NCBI RefSeq assembly: GCF_000765905.2
Contig: NZ_JRPL02000009.1
Coordinates: 23,134 to 87,133 of the forward strand
Source of the DNA: Helicobacter trogontum
Lineage (GTDB): Bacteria; Campylobacterota; Campylobacteria; Campylobacterales; Helicobacteraceae
Direction of reading: 5' to 3'
Length of the DNA stretch: 64,000 bases
Of the stretch, positions 27,280 to 36,727 are shown piece after piece. The number at the start of each line of letters is the position of its first letter. Position 1 is the first letter of the stretch. A program made the translations under genes and the position numbers. The notes beneath the pieces were generated by a model. It was not told where the DNA came from, did not search any database, and worked only from the letters and a program-made list of their open reading frames with translations.

Positions 27280-28266
27280 CTAACTTAAATTCGTATGAAC
27301 TTCGTCTAAAATAGCCATAACACCATTTTTCTTTAATGTATTAATCATATCTTGAATCGCATATTCAACCTCACCTTTATTGCATATTCGCATTTCAGTA
27401 AGGACTTGTGTTGCCTCTAGGTTGCCAACGATGCATTGAATCTGAATTTCTTTTGAATCAAGAATTTGCGCATGTACGCCAATAGGGGACTGACAACCGC
27501 CATTAAGTAATTGTATAAAAGCTCTTTCAATATTGCAACATAATGCACTTTTAGAATCATGTAGTGATTCTAAAACCTTCATAATAGCCTGATCTCTAAA
27601 ATCTGATGAATATTTAGGATCTCTACACTCAATGCCAAGAGAGCCTTGTCCCATAGCAGGGACAAATTGATCGGTTTGTAGATGCGAGATAAATCCAATT
27701 TCATCTTTTAAATCGAGACGATTTAATCCTGCACTAGCCAAAATAATTGCATCAAATTCACCTTGACGTAATTTTTCTAGCCTTGTTTGCACATTACCCC
27801 TCAAGCTTTGGGTGTCTAAGTCTTGCCTTATACGTTTAAGTTGCATACTACGACGAAGCGATGTTGTCCCTACTTTTGCACCTTGCGGTAATGAGGCGAT
27901 ATCAGCATATTTTTCACTCACAAAGCAATCTCTTGCATCTTCTCTTTGTGTAATGGAAACAAGCATTAATTGTGGTGGAATAGCAATTGGAACATCTTTT
28001 AGTGAATGCACAGCAAAGTCAATCTCACCACTTAGTAGTTCAGCTTCTAGTTCTTTTGTAAAAAGTCCTTTGCCACCTATTTTTGCAAGTGGTGCATCAA
28101 GGATTTTATCACCTTTTGTTTTGATAGCTTTGAGCACAACTTGAAAGCCAAGCAGTTCTAATTTTTCTTTGATGTGATTTGCCTGCCACAAAGCCAAGAG
28201 AGAGCCACGTGTGCCAAGCACAAGGGGTTTTTCTTGCACCACATCGCTATATCGTTGTGCTATCAT
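27280..28266 (-). CDS. hemC: porphobilinogen deaminase (hydroxymethylbilane synthase)
   Basis: Polymerises four porphobilinogens into hydroxymethylbilane in haem synthesis. The product (328 residues from MIAQRYS) has LGTRGSLLALWQAN at the start, the substrate-binding SLKDVP and GTTSLRR motifs, and the dipyrromethane-cofactor cysteine in NGGCQSPIGVHA. GGGAGG lies 5 bases before this ATG; an upstream in-frame ATG lacks a site. It begins the operon hemC-cvpA-lysS-glyA. hemJ and hemH lie elsewhere in the window. Confidence 0.96.
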   Translation of the reverse strand: MIAQRYSDVVQEKPLVLGTRGSLLALWQANHIKEKLELLGFQVVLKAIKTKGDKILDAPLAKIGGKGLFTKELEAELLSGEIDFAVHSLKDVPIAIPPQLMLVSITQREDARDCFVSEKYADIASLPQGAKVGTTSLRRSMQLKRIRQDLDTQSLRGNVQTRLEKLRQGEFDAIILASAGLNRLDLKDEIGFISHLQTDQFVPAMGQGSLGIECRDPKYSSDFRDQAIMKVLESLHDSKSALCCNIERAFIQLLNGGCQSPIGVHAQILDSKEIQIQCIVGNLEATQVLTEMRICNKGEVEYAIQDMINTLKKNGVMAILDEVHTNLS

Positions 28267-28503
28267 ACTATCCTCCCAAATAAAACGCATATTATAATAC
28301 ATAATTTTTAAAAATAAGTGTTTTTGCTAAAAATCAAAAATAAAGCCATTGCCTTACAATCTTGATATAAAGAGTAGTGCTGTAAGTTAGGTTTATATGC
28401 GTATATGTTGCAAGAATCTTTCAAGAATGAAGAGAAGGTTTTAATCTTGCGTATTTAAATGCTTGTGATTTGCACATAGAATTTAAGCATCTTACAAAAA
28501 TCA

Positions 28504-31500
28504 TCATTTGAGTTCTGCCCAAGTGTTTCCTATAGATAGATTACACACAAGAGGCACATTTAAGGTGTAGATATTTTCCATAATATCCTTAATTTTTTTG
28601 GCTAGAGATTCTGCAATATCCTCTTTGACTTCAAAAATCAATTCATCATGCACTTGTAAAAGCATAGAACAATTGCCATTATATAACATGACTATTTGCT
28701 TATAAATCTCATTCATGCTAAGTTTTATTAAGTCGGCAGCACTGCCTTGAAAAATCGTATTCACACCCTCGCGTAAAAAATTTGCACGCATAAATTCAGT
28801 TGCATTAAAAAAATCAAAATACCTTTTCCGTCCTAGTAAAGTCATGCTATATCCCTTTGTCAAAATAGCATCTTTTTGTGATTCTAAAAATTGCTTTACG
28901 CTTGGAAATGTAGCAAAATAGTTTTCAATATAGTGTTTTGCTTCATTTTGTGTGATACTTAGAGTTTGTGATAGCTTTCTTGCACCCATACCATAAATTA
29001 AACCGAAATTAATAGATTTTGCAATGCTTCGTAAAAGTGAAAAATCTTTATTTTGAGTGTCTTTGAAAAGCAATTTCGCGGTTTCTGCATGGATATCCGC
29101 ATTATGATGAAAAGATTCTAAAAGCACTTTATCACAACTAAAATGTGCCAATAATCGCAACTCTATTTGTGAGTAATCAAGGCTTAAAAGTTTATAACCA
29201 TCCCTACTTACAAAACCTTTGCGAATACTTCTTCCTATCTCGCTACGCACGGGGATGTTTTGAAGATTTGGAGATTTTGAGCTTAGTCTGCCTGTGTTGG
29301 TCCCTGTTTGCAAAAATGTTGTATAGATTCTATTCTCATTTTTGCCTAGTTTCAATATAGGCTCAATATAGGTGCTAAAAAGCTTGAAAACCTCTCTGTA
29401 TTCAAGTAATAAGGGTATAACTGGATGAGAATCTTTTAGAGCAAGTAATGTTGTTTCATCGGTGCTATAACCGCTTTTTCCCTTGCGTTTTGCATCAAGC
29501 TTTAATGTATCAAATAAGATTTCTGCCACCTGTTTTGGTGAATTAAGATTAAAGGATACTCCAGCTTTTTCATAGATTGTTTGTTGTAATTGTTGCAGGG
29601 TATGACTAAAGGTAGTTTTTAGATTTTTAAAATATGTATGATCTATAGCAATACCAGAATCTTCCATAGCACAGAGTGTATGTATGAAAGGAAACTCTAA
29701 ATCTTTAGCCAATTGAAATAATTGTGAATGAAGGGTATTTTTTAGATAATAATAAAGTTGCAATGTAGCAGCAGCATCCTCTGCAGCATAGCGACTAGCA
29801 AGTTCAATATCAATAGAATCAAAGGTTGCTTTCTTAGGAACAACATCGCTAAATGCTATCATGGTGTGATTGAAATGCTTTTTCATAAGATTGTCTAAGC
29901 TTACACTTTGACTTGGATCATCAAGCCATGCAAGTAACATGGAGTCGTGCGGAATATGCGTGGGTTTTATACCAAAATTATGCCATGCTATATGTAGATC
30001 AAACTTAATATTATGACCTACAAGTTGGTGTTTAAAGAGTATTTCTAATGCTTTTTTTGCATCACTTTGTGAGATTTGTTTTGTCTTATTTGTATGTGTG
30101 GAATCTAGATCACTTTTACATGGGGTGTCTGAAAAAAGTGAGAAATCTTTATTGGAATCTAGATGAGATGGTTTGCACTCTTTAGCATGACTAACACAAG
30201 AAGTTAGATTTTGTTGTGAATTTGTAGAGAGTGTGGATGTTTTAGAATCTAAATTGTCATGTGTGGTGCCTTGTGAGTTTTCATCAGTGCATACATTATC
30301 AAATAGTGAGAGTTGTGTTTGTGATGTTATATTAAAGAGGTTTTGTGCTTGTTCTTTTGCAGTGTGCAATCCTCTTTCTCTTTGTATCCCACCATGCAAA
30401 AATGGCACATAATAGGCATTTTTCATATCAAAGCAAAAGCTAAATCCAACCATGTCTGCCACTCTAACATCCAATCCATTCGTTTCGCAGTCAAATGCAA
30501 CCAAACCTTCTTGTGGAATAGATTCTAATAATTCAAAAAGCTCTTTAGAATCTGTGATTAAATGTGGGGTGTAATGAAAAGTTGGCTCTGCTAAATTTTG
30601 TGCCACCTCATTTGCTTGGAGATTTATTGTTGTAGTTGCATGATTATTCTTAGTATAATTCCTTGCTTCAAAGTCTTTATAATCTAGGCAATTATCTGTA
30701 ATTGTTGCCGCAGTATTTTTGTCAGTATTTTTTAAAGAATCTAGATTCTTTGTATCCATTATTGAAGGTGTGTTGTTTGTATGTTGTGTATTATTATGCT
30801 GCGTGTGTTTTGGTAATATTTTTTGTAAAATTCTTTGTAGCTCATAAGACTCTAATTCGTCTTTAATGGCAAGTAAAGGTGAAGATTCAAACTCATTTTT
30901 CTTGCTTAAAAAATCATAATCTTGCAATAAATCTGTGCATAAGGTTACAAGTGTCCTGCTTATAAAGGCTTCATCCTTATGTTCTTTTATAAGTCCTGCT
31001 GTGCGTTTGCCAAGCAGTGATACCACTCTTTCATAGTCTTGCTCTATGGTATCATATAAAGTTTCTAGGCTTTTAAAATGCGTTAGAATATTTTGTGCAC
31101 CTTTTGGACCAATACCCTTAATACCAGGCACATTATCACTAGAATCCCCAACAATACTTTGATACATAATAAAATCATGCGGTAAAACCCCAAACTTTTC
31201 ATAACATTCTTTTTGTGTGATTGGTTGCTTTTTGGCGTAATCAAAGATGTGGATTCCATCGTTAATAAGCTGATATAAGTCCTTATCATGGCTGATGATT
31301 TGCACATTGAAGCCATCTTTTTTTGCAAGTGTAGCAAGGGTTGCTATGCAGTCATCAGCTTCATAACCTTGTAGTGAGAGTGTGGGTAAGCCCATTTTTT
31401 CTAGCCATGTTATTGCGACTGGTAGTTGCAATAAAAGATCTTGTGGGGCTTCTTTTCTGTTCGCTTTATATTGGGGATAAAACTCTTTTCGTCTATTTAT

Positions 31501-31695
31501 CCCACTGCCCTCAAGTGTAAAAATAATACATGAATTTTTATGTTCTTTATAGAGATTAAAAATAAGTGTTGCAAAACCTGTGAGTAGTGAAGTTGGAAAA
31601 TGCTTTGAATTATGCAATGGTGGCAGTGCATAATAGCTACGAAAAAAGAAGCCAAAAGTATCAACAAGAATAACTTCTAGATTATTGGTTTGCAT
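28504..31695 (-). CDS. polA: DNA polymerase I with expanded linker and exonuclease insertion
   Basis: Gap-filling and Okazaki-fragment polymerase. Order: 5' nuclease domain (1-about 290, DSSDNVPGIKGIGPKGAQ helix-hairpin-helix), a Thr/Asn-rich linker (about 300-370), 3'-5' exonuclease (FDCETNG with D402/E404; HNIKFD; YAAED with Y636/D640, so the proofreading residues are all present), and the Pol domain (NSPKQVAEILF, SLDYSQIELRLLAH, SINFGLIYGMGARKLS, LLQVHDELIFEV). At 1063 residues it is about 135 longer than E. coli Pol I. Most of the excess is a polar insertion of about 90 residues inside the exonuclease domain containing QLSLF at 461-465, the consensus beta-clamp-binding pentapeptide. Confidence 0.97.
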   Translation of the reverse strand: MQTNNLEVILVDTFGFFFRSYYALPPLHNSKHFPTSLLTGFATLIFNLYKEHKNSCIIFTLEGSGINRRKEFYPQYKANRKEAPQDLLLQLPVAITWLEKMGLPTLSLQGYEADDCIATLATLAKKDGFNVQIISHDKDLYQLINDGIHIFDYAKKQPITQKECYEKFGVLPHDFIMYQSIVGDSSDNVPGIKGIGPKGAQNILTHFKSLETLYDTIEQDYERVVSLLGKRTAGLIKEHKDEAFISRTLVTLCTDLLQDYDFLSKKNEFESSPLLAIKDELESYELQRILQKILPKHTQHNNTQHTNNTPSIMDTKNLDSLKNTDKNTAATITDNCLDYKDFEARNYTKNNHATTTINLQANEVAQNLAEPTFHYTPHLITDSKELFELLESIPQEGLVAFDCETNGLDVRVADMVGFSFCFDMKNAYYVPFLHGGIQRERGLHTAKEQAQNLFNITSQTQLSLFDNVCTDENSQGTTHDNLDSKTSTLSTNSQQNLTSCVSHAKECKPSHLDSNKDFSLFSDTPCKSDLDSTHTNKTKQISQSDAKKALEILFKHQLVGHNIKFDLHIAWHNFGIKPTHIPHDSMLLAWLDDPSQSVSLDNLMKKHFNHTMIAFSDVVPKKATFDSIDIELASRYAAEDAAATLQLYYYLKNTLHSQLFQLAKDLEFPFIHTLCAMEDSGIAIDHTYFKNLKTTFSHTLQQLQQTIYEKAGVSFNLNSPKQVAEILFDTLKLDAKRKGKSGYSTDETTLLALKDSHPVIPLLLEYREVFKLFSTYIEPILKLGKNENRIYTTFLQTGTNTGRLSSKSPNLQNIPVRSEIGRSIRKGFVSRDGYKLLSLDYSQIELRLLAHFSCDKVLLESFHHNADIHAETAKLLFKDTQNKDFSLLRSIAKSINFGLIYGMGARKLSQTLSITQNEAKHYIENYFATFPSVKQFLESQKDAILTKGYSMTLLGRKRYFDFFNATEFMRANFLREGVNTIFQGSAADLIKLSMNEIYKQIVMLYNGNCSMLLQVHDELIFEVKEDIAESLAKKIKDIMENIYTLNVPLVCNLSIGNTWAELK

Positions 31696-32069
31696 ATCAT
31701 TCCTTTTGTATGAGATTGCAATGTGAAATCATGATGCATATGATTGTAAATCCATGCTTCATAATGTAAGACTTTATTGCTACGGAGCTAAATTATAGCA
31801 TAAATGAAAATATGAGTTTTTAAAGCACTTTATCAAATGATGGTAACTTATGGGCTTGTAACTTGATATTTGCCTTTAATCTCATGAGCTTTAAGTTTAA
31901 GAATCAAATTGAATCTGGTGTTATATAACATAATTTTTTAGGTGTGTTGCTGGTTTTTACTTATCTCACAGCCTTACTAAAAAATTCTTACTTTTTGCAT
32001 ATGCTCGTGGCCAACAATATTTTCTTATATTATACATTGGGTTTGAATATCTATTAAAAAATAGAAGAT

Positions 32070-32124
32070 ATAGCTAGATGAGCTATTAGCCATAAAGGAA
32101 GCTTATATGCTTATAATTTATGGC
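32070..32124. repeat. two hairpins downstream of hemJ
   Basis: ATAGCT-N5-AGCTAT (32070-32086) and GCCATAAA/TTTATGGC (32089-32096, 32117-32124, with inner AAGC/GCTT) lie about 55 bases past the hemJ stop on the minus strand; a T6 run follows them by roughly ten bases on that strand. Probably the hemJ transcript end. The rest of the 480-base gap between polA and hemJ (31696-32177) shows a likely polA -10 (TATAAT on the minus strand near 31793) and nothing else. Confidence 0.45.
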
Positions 32125-32177
32125 ATATCCCTAAATAATCTTGTTTAAAAATTACTTATTAGAATGGAATTTAGAAT

Positions 32178-32615
32178 CTAAAAAGGTTTTAACACAACAA
32201 GATATACAATAATAAGCATAAATAATGTTGGAATCTCATTGAAAATTCGGAAAAATCGCCCACTTTTATAACATGATTCTAAAAGCTTTTTACGATAGAA
32301 TCCACAACAAAAATGATACACTAAAAGCAACAAAACAAGTGTGAACTTTGCATGTATCCAACCACCACTTTTCATAATCCCAGGCACAGCCAATGTAATC
32401 AAAGAGCCACTGATTAAAACAGCAATCATAGCTGGATAGCCAATAGCATAATACAACCTCTTCTCCTGCAACTCCACAACATTTCTAAATGCAACATTGT
32501 TATACTGCTCTGCATGATAGACAAACAAACGTGGCAAATAAAACAGCATAGCCATCCACGTAATGACAGAAGCTATATGAAATACCTTGATATAGTCATA
32601 ATAGTCTTGTAGCAT
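32178..32615 (-). CDS. hemJ: protoporphyrinogen IX oxidase HemJ
   Basis: Oxygen-independent membrane oxidase converting protoporphyrinogen IX to protoporphyrin IX, the step before ferrochelatase. The 145-residue protein has four membrane helices and the family core KVFHIASVITWMAMLFYLPR (with the essential His) plus GGWIHAKFTLVLLLLVYHF (conserved His/Lys). AAGGGAG precedes ATG. Stand-alone gene; hemH is 21 kb away in the window. Confidence 0.93.
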   Translation of the reverse strand: MLQDYYDYIKVFHIASVITWMAMLFYLPRLFVYHAEQYNNVAFRNVVELQEKRLYYAIGYPAMIAVLISGSLITLAVPGIMKSGGWIHAKFTLVLLLLVYHFCCGFYRKKLLESCYKSGRFFRIFNEIPTLFMLIIVYLVVLKPF

Positions 32616-33207
32616 AGTCTCCCTTCTCTCTTTGGCACATAAAAGTTTTTAATTAGCCTATTCTATCCTAAAAGTTTAAGGTTTAGATTAAGAAGCAATC
32701 ATTAGAAAATATAAAACCTACTCTAACATGATTATAAACTTTTTCACACTAATCTAATGAAGTAAAAGTAAGACTTTTGCTCTAGCTAAAAGTAAATATA
32801 TGGAAGTTGTATGTCTAAATAATTAGAATTTTAAAAGGTAATTGCTTGATCTTATTGGCTTTGGGCTCACATATGCTCAAGATATGATACAACAGATTCT
32901 GTGATATCAACATTGAGATAAACTGATAAAACGAATTTCTATATAGAATCTATCTTGTATCACCAAAGATTAAGAGATCTTTTTGGCACTATAATCTCTT
33001 GTTATGACACATTCTTCTCGATCTACACTATCTATACTAGGGTAACATATCCATTACATCTCCTAAAAAATAAATGATCTATTATATCAAAATACAATGA
33101 GGTAGATTCTCAATGAGTTATAAAACACAAGCAAACCCAGTAAAAACCAAAAACTTTTGATAAAATTGCAATGAAATTTAGATGGAAATTAGACATAAGG
33201 CATGATT
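32616..33207. other. intergenic region between hemJ and the dynamin-like gene
   Basis: About 590 AT-rich bases between two divergent genes. Several TATAAT-like stretches are present (for example near 32990) but no coding frame, tRNA or long inverted repeat. Confidence 0.45.
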
Positions 33208-35253
33208 ATGAGCGACGCACAGCACATTCCAAATAACAAAAATCTTAATATAAATAATATAGCCCTTGATGATTCTTTGTTTGAGAGTTTTATACAAGAA
33301 TGCTTACAAGCAAAAATGCAAGATTCACAAAGCAATAACCCACTCTATCCATTAGTCATACAAACACGATATGCACTCACACAAAGTGCACCTTTAAGCT
33401 CACAAAATAAAAACACTATAGATCGTCTTTTGCAAGATATTGATAAGCCTATGAAAGTAGCTATTATAGGGCAGTTTAGCAGCGGAAAAAGCACTTTTTT
33501 AAATGCTCTCTTGGGAAAAGAGATATTGCCTAGTGGCATTACACCCGTTACTGCAAAAGTGTGTGAGATTACTTATGGTGAAGAAGTTGGGCTTGAGATT
33601 CATTATAAAAACAACACAATTGTAAATAAACCTATCAATTATTTAAGCGAAGTCGATGAGGTGGAGAATTTAAAAATTTCATATTATAAGCTATTTGTGC
33701 CTTTGGAACTTTTAAAGGAGGTTAGTTTCCTTGATACACCAGGGTTTAATTCACAAAATGAAAGCGATACAGAAACTACAAATGCGATTTTAGAATCTGT
33801 TGATGGTATTATTTGGCTTACACTTATTGATAATGTTGGTAAAAATAGTGAAAAAGAAATATTACAAAATCATGTAAAAAGGTATGCACACAAAAGCCTC
33901 TGCGTATTGAATCAAAAAGATAGATTAAAAAATGCAGAAGAAATTAAAACGAGCATAGAATATGCAAAACGAGCATTTGAAGGCTTCTTTGAAGAAGTGA
34001 TTGCGATCTCAGCAAAACAAGCACTTGATTCTATCAATATCACTCAAAACGATAATAAAGATAATGCGTTCTTTAATGTAGGCATTTTATCAAACTGCAA
34101 CGCAGAATCTCAACATAAACATACGAGGTATAATCTGCAAACCGACAATAAGGTAGCACAAGAGCTCTTTGAAGATTCTAATATCAGCGCAGTTTTAGAT
34201 TTTATTTATAATATTATCCGTCCAAAAGCTATTCAGGCCAAAGAATATAGAATCTTACGTGAGTTACGCACTCTTATCGTGCGGGAGAAATGGAAGCTAC
34301 ACAAGATAAATCTAGCATATAAAGAGCTGTATTCGCTACTTAATGTATTCACGCAAAAACTCAATTTTAATGCTCTGCAAAGCGATTTAGAAAAAAGCTT
34401 CCATAAGCTTTTTGGGAGCCTAGAAATACAATTTGATTCTATAGCACAAAAAATCTTTAATAGTTTTGAGTTAAAGCCTGTTGAAATTGTGCGTGAGACA
34501 AAGAACTTTATTGGTATGAAATCACATATTACACAAACAAAAGAAGTGAATATCCTACCAAAAGAAAAGCTCATGAGTGAGTTATGTAATAACGATAATA
34601 TATATGCTCGAGAGATACGAAAATTAGGCTTTATGTTTAGTGAATTTGGCAGTGAATTTGGTGCGTTTATTGATACACAGAAAGCAGAGTTTTGTAATAC
34701 CTTGGAGTTTTGGCGAGAGAATGCCTTGCAATCGTTAGCTCTTGCTTACTCAAGCGATATGGCAGTGAGTGATGGTATAATAGAGCGGCACTTTAGAATT
34801 GAAGTATTAGATAGTGAAATTGCAAATGATTACAAAGATGTATTGACACATTGTGTTCAGGCTTTGCAAAATGAGTTGATGCATTTAGCGCAATTGCTTA
34901 ACCTAAACTTTCAAAATACAATCATGCTTTGTTTGCAAAAACTCCATTTTGAAGTAGAAAACGCCCTTACAAAACACAGGACAAACCCAGATGCACTTCC
35001 GCTTTATAATCCAACGTTGGAAAATGTGCGAGATCTTATTAACCTTGGTTTGCATTATTTGCTTTATCAAGAAAAATTAAGTCTAAACTTCCCTTTATAC
35101 AAAAAGACGCTTTGGCAAATTCAGCAAAATCTTACAAAAGTATATGAAGAAAAATATAAAATTATTCGGTCATGGATAAAGAAAAACCAACAAAAATATG
35201 ATATTTTAGAACAATGCGAGTTAGAATTAAAAAATTATAACAATAAAAACTAA
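33208..35253 (+). CDS. bacterial dynamin-like GTPase
   Basis: Large membrane-remodelling GTPase of the dynamin superfamily, 681 residues. G1 is GQFSSGKST at 88-96, the G2 threonine sits in GITPVTAKV, G3 is DTPGFNS, and G4 is LNQKDRL. Long helical middle and tail regions form the stalk, with few hydrophobic stretches near the C-terminus (LGLHYLLYQEKLSLNFPLY). Campylobacter jejuni has an adjacent pair of such proteins; here only one is present with no partner alongside. I choose the second ATG (33208): AAGG is 7 bases upstream, whereas it abuts the first ATG at 33202. Function (membrane repair or vesicle formation) is inferred from the family. Confidence 0.9.
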   Translation: MSDAQHIPNNKNLNINNIALDDSLFESFIQECLQAKMQDSQSNNPLYPLVIQTRYALTQSAPLSSQNKNTIDRLLQDIDKPMKVAIIGQFSSGKSTFLNALLGKEILPSGITPVTAKVCEITYGEEVGLEIHYKNNTIVNKPINYLSEVDEVENLKISYYKLFVPLELLKEVSFLDTPGFNSQNESDTETTNAILESVDGIIWLTLIDNVGKNSEKEILQNHVKRYAHKSLCVLNQKDRLKNAEEIKTSIEYAKRAFEGFFEEVIAISAKQALDSINITQNDNKDNAFFNVGILSNCNAESQHKHTRYNLQTDNKVAQELFEDSNISAVLDFIYNIIRPKAIQAKEYRILRELRTLIVREKWKLHKINLAYKELYSLLNVFTQKLNFNALQSDLEKSFHKLFGSLEIQFDSIAQKIFNSFELKPVEIVRETKNFIGMKSHITQTKEVNILPKEKLMSELCNNDNIYAREIRKLGFMFSEFGSEFGAFIDTQKAEFCNTLEFWRENALQSLALAYSSDMAVSDGIIERHFRIEVLDSEIANDYKDVLTHCVQALQNELMHLAQLLNLNFQNTIMLCLQKLHFEVENALTKHRTNPDALPLYNPTLENVRDLINLGLHYLLYQEKLSLNFPLYKKTLWQIQQNLTKVYEEKYKIIRSWIKKNQQKYDILEQCELELKNYNNKN

Positions 35254-35452
35254 TATTTGTAAGTGTCAAATAGATGAAGAGTATATAAGATGGTAGAACC
35301 CACCTTATTCTTTAAAGGAAGATAATGTGAAAGAATGTTCTTAACTTAACCCAAAACTATCAAAGGAGAACCTTTCTTGTAAGAACACATAATCATGTAA
35401 TATGATTACGATTAGAAGTATAGCTAAAGAAAGCTTAAATATAGATTAAAAA

Positions 35453-35467
35453 TAATAATGATTATTA
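35453..35467. promoter_or_regulatory. Fur box
   Basis: TAATAATGATTATTA is an exact match to the 15-bp H. pylori Fur consensus TAATAATnATTATTA. It lies 177 bases upstream of the YwqK-type gene and about 115 bases before its likely -10, and about 200 bases past the dynamin-like gene. It predicts iron-dependent (Fe-Fur) control of something transcribed from this spacer, most simply the downstream exported protein. Confidence 0.75.
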
Positions 35468-35583
35468 ATTTTCTAAAAATTAATACAATATTTTTGTGTC
35501 ATCTCTATAAAGATTTCACAACAATACCATTAAAATAGGCTTTCACTAAGATAAGCACAATCTAAAATATCCTAAAAGCATGT

Positions 35584-35589
35584 TATAAT
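35584..35589 (+). promoter_or_regulatory. -10 element of the YwqK-type gene
   Basis: TATAAT 41 bases upstream of the chosen ATG; predicted start of transcription is near 35596, giving a leader of about 34 bases with AAAGGGG at 35618-35624. Confidence 0.5.
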
Positions 35590-35629
35590 TATTTCATTCT
35601 AAAAGGGATGTTGTGTGAAAGGGGTATGT

Positions 35630-36100
35630 ATGAAAAGATTTGTCTATGTATTATGTCTAAGCTCTTTTATGATTATGCAGGCAAATGCACTCAAAGAATG
35701 TCAAAATGATCAAGATAAAATAAGTGGGTGCGTTGAAAAAGGTTATGATGCAAATGGTAATTTAAGAGCAGAAACTCCATATCAAAATGGCAAGAGACAT
35801 GGTATTGAAAAATTTTATTATGAAAACGGTAAGTTAAGAGCAGAGCTGCCATATCAAAGTGGCAAGGCACAAGATATCTCAAAAACTTATTATGAAAGTG
35901 GTAATTTAGAATCAGAACTTCCATATCAAAATGACACAGTACATGGTATTGCAAAAGCTTATGATGAAAATGGAGATCTGATGCTAGAAATCGTATATAA
36001 AGATGGTGCAGCAATCTCTGGGAAGTGTGCAAATGGCAAAAAGCTCACAAGTGCAGATCTGCATAATTTTACCAATGGAGATGGAGTAAGTTGTAATTAG
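35630..36100 (+). CDS. exported YwqK/MORN-variant repeat protein
   Basis: A 156-residue secreted or periplasmic protein. Signal peptide MKRFVYVLCLSSFMIMQANA, then tandem repeats of about 24 residues (YDANGNLRAETPYQNGKRHG, YYENGKLRAELPYQSGKAQ, YYESGNLESELPYQND, YDENGDLMLEIVYKDG), the MORN-variant unit of the YwqK antitoxin-like family. Cysteines lie at both ends (ECQ/GCVEK; GKC, SCN). The start is the ATG with AAAGGGG five bases upstream, not the earlier GTG. No partner toxin is adjacent, so an antitoxin role is not implied. The Fur box upstream suggests iron control. Confidence 0.8.
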   Translation: MKRFVYVLCLSSFMIMQANALKECQNDQDKISGCVEKGYDANGNLRAETPYQNGKRHGIEKFYYENGKLRAELPYQSGKAQDISKTYYESGNLESELPYQNDTVHGIAKAYDENGDLMLEIVYKDGAAISGKCANGKKLTSADLHNFTNGDGVSCN

Positions 36101-36120
36101 TCAAAAAAGCTTGATGATCT

Positions 36121-36351
36121 TTATAAAGAAGTCCTAATATAGGCTATCTTATCCTGCACACTCGCATTACTTCGTAAAAACCTCTGCTTCTCCCTCTCTT
36201 TTGCATGTTTTATAATATCATTTAAATCTGATGTAAACTCATTTACATTATGATAAGACTGACACACTCTTAGCTTTTGTTTCCACCTATCTCCTTGTTG
36301 CACTCTATTATAGATCTCTTGCAAGTTGTAGGCTATTATAGACACTTTCAT
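36121..36351 (-). CDS. small hypothetical protein, uncertain
   Basis: A 76-residue frame convergent with the YwqK-type gene (20-base gap). The C-terminal half is charged and helical (SDLNDIIKHAKEREKQRFLR), the composition is protein-like, but there is no good ribosome site before the ATG. It may be a real short gene or the end of a lost one. Confidence 0.35.
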   Translation of the reverse strand: MKVSIIAYNLQEIYNRVQQGDRWKQKLRVCQSYHNVNEFTSDLNDIIKHAKEREKQRFLRSNASVQDKIAYIRTSL

Positions 36352-36727
36352 TTTTTGTTTTGTTGTGATTTAAGCTGACAAATATTTCCCTTTCTCTTAT
36401 AATCATACAATTAAAATTTTTATCAATACATATACAATCTATGTTTGTTCTCTTGCACCATGCTTCTAGCCTTATCATAGCTAATAAAACTTTGAATATT
36501 CAAAGATTACTAAAACTAATTGTTGCACATAAAGGTTTTATGTAGGGTAATATTAATATGAGAGTGCAGAATGATTACGCGTGAATTTATAGCATTCTAG
36601 ATTCCTTATAGCTTTTTTAGATTTGTAGGGGATGGTCATTATTTATACGTAACTTCTATGTAAGTTCTTTAACAGCTAAGATGGCTTTGATATATTGGTT
36701 TGTTTACACTTGATGTTTCTTTTTTAC
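36352..36727. other. intergenic region with no recognised feature
   Basis: About 375 AT-rich bases between two minus-strand frames; no coding frame or strong hairpin seen. Confidence 0.4.

Noticed and set aside
35630..36100. Toxin-antitoxin locus based on the YwqK name
   Set aside because: The protein has a signal peptide and no LXG or other toxin gene lies next to it.
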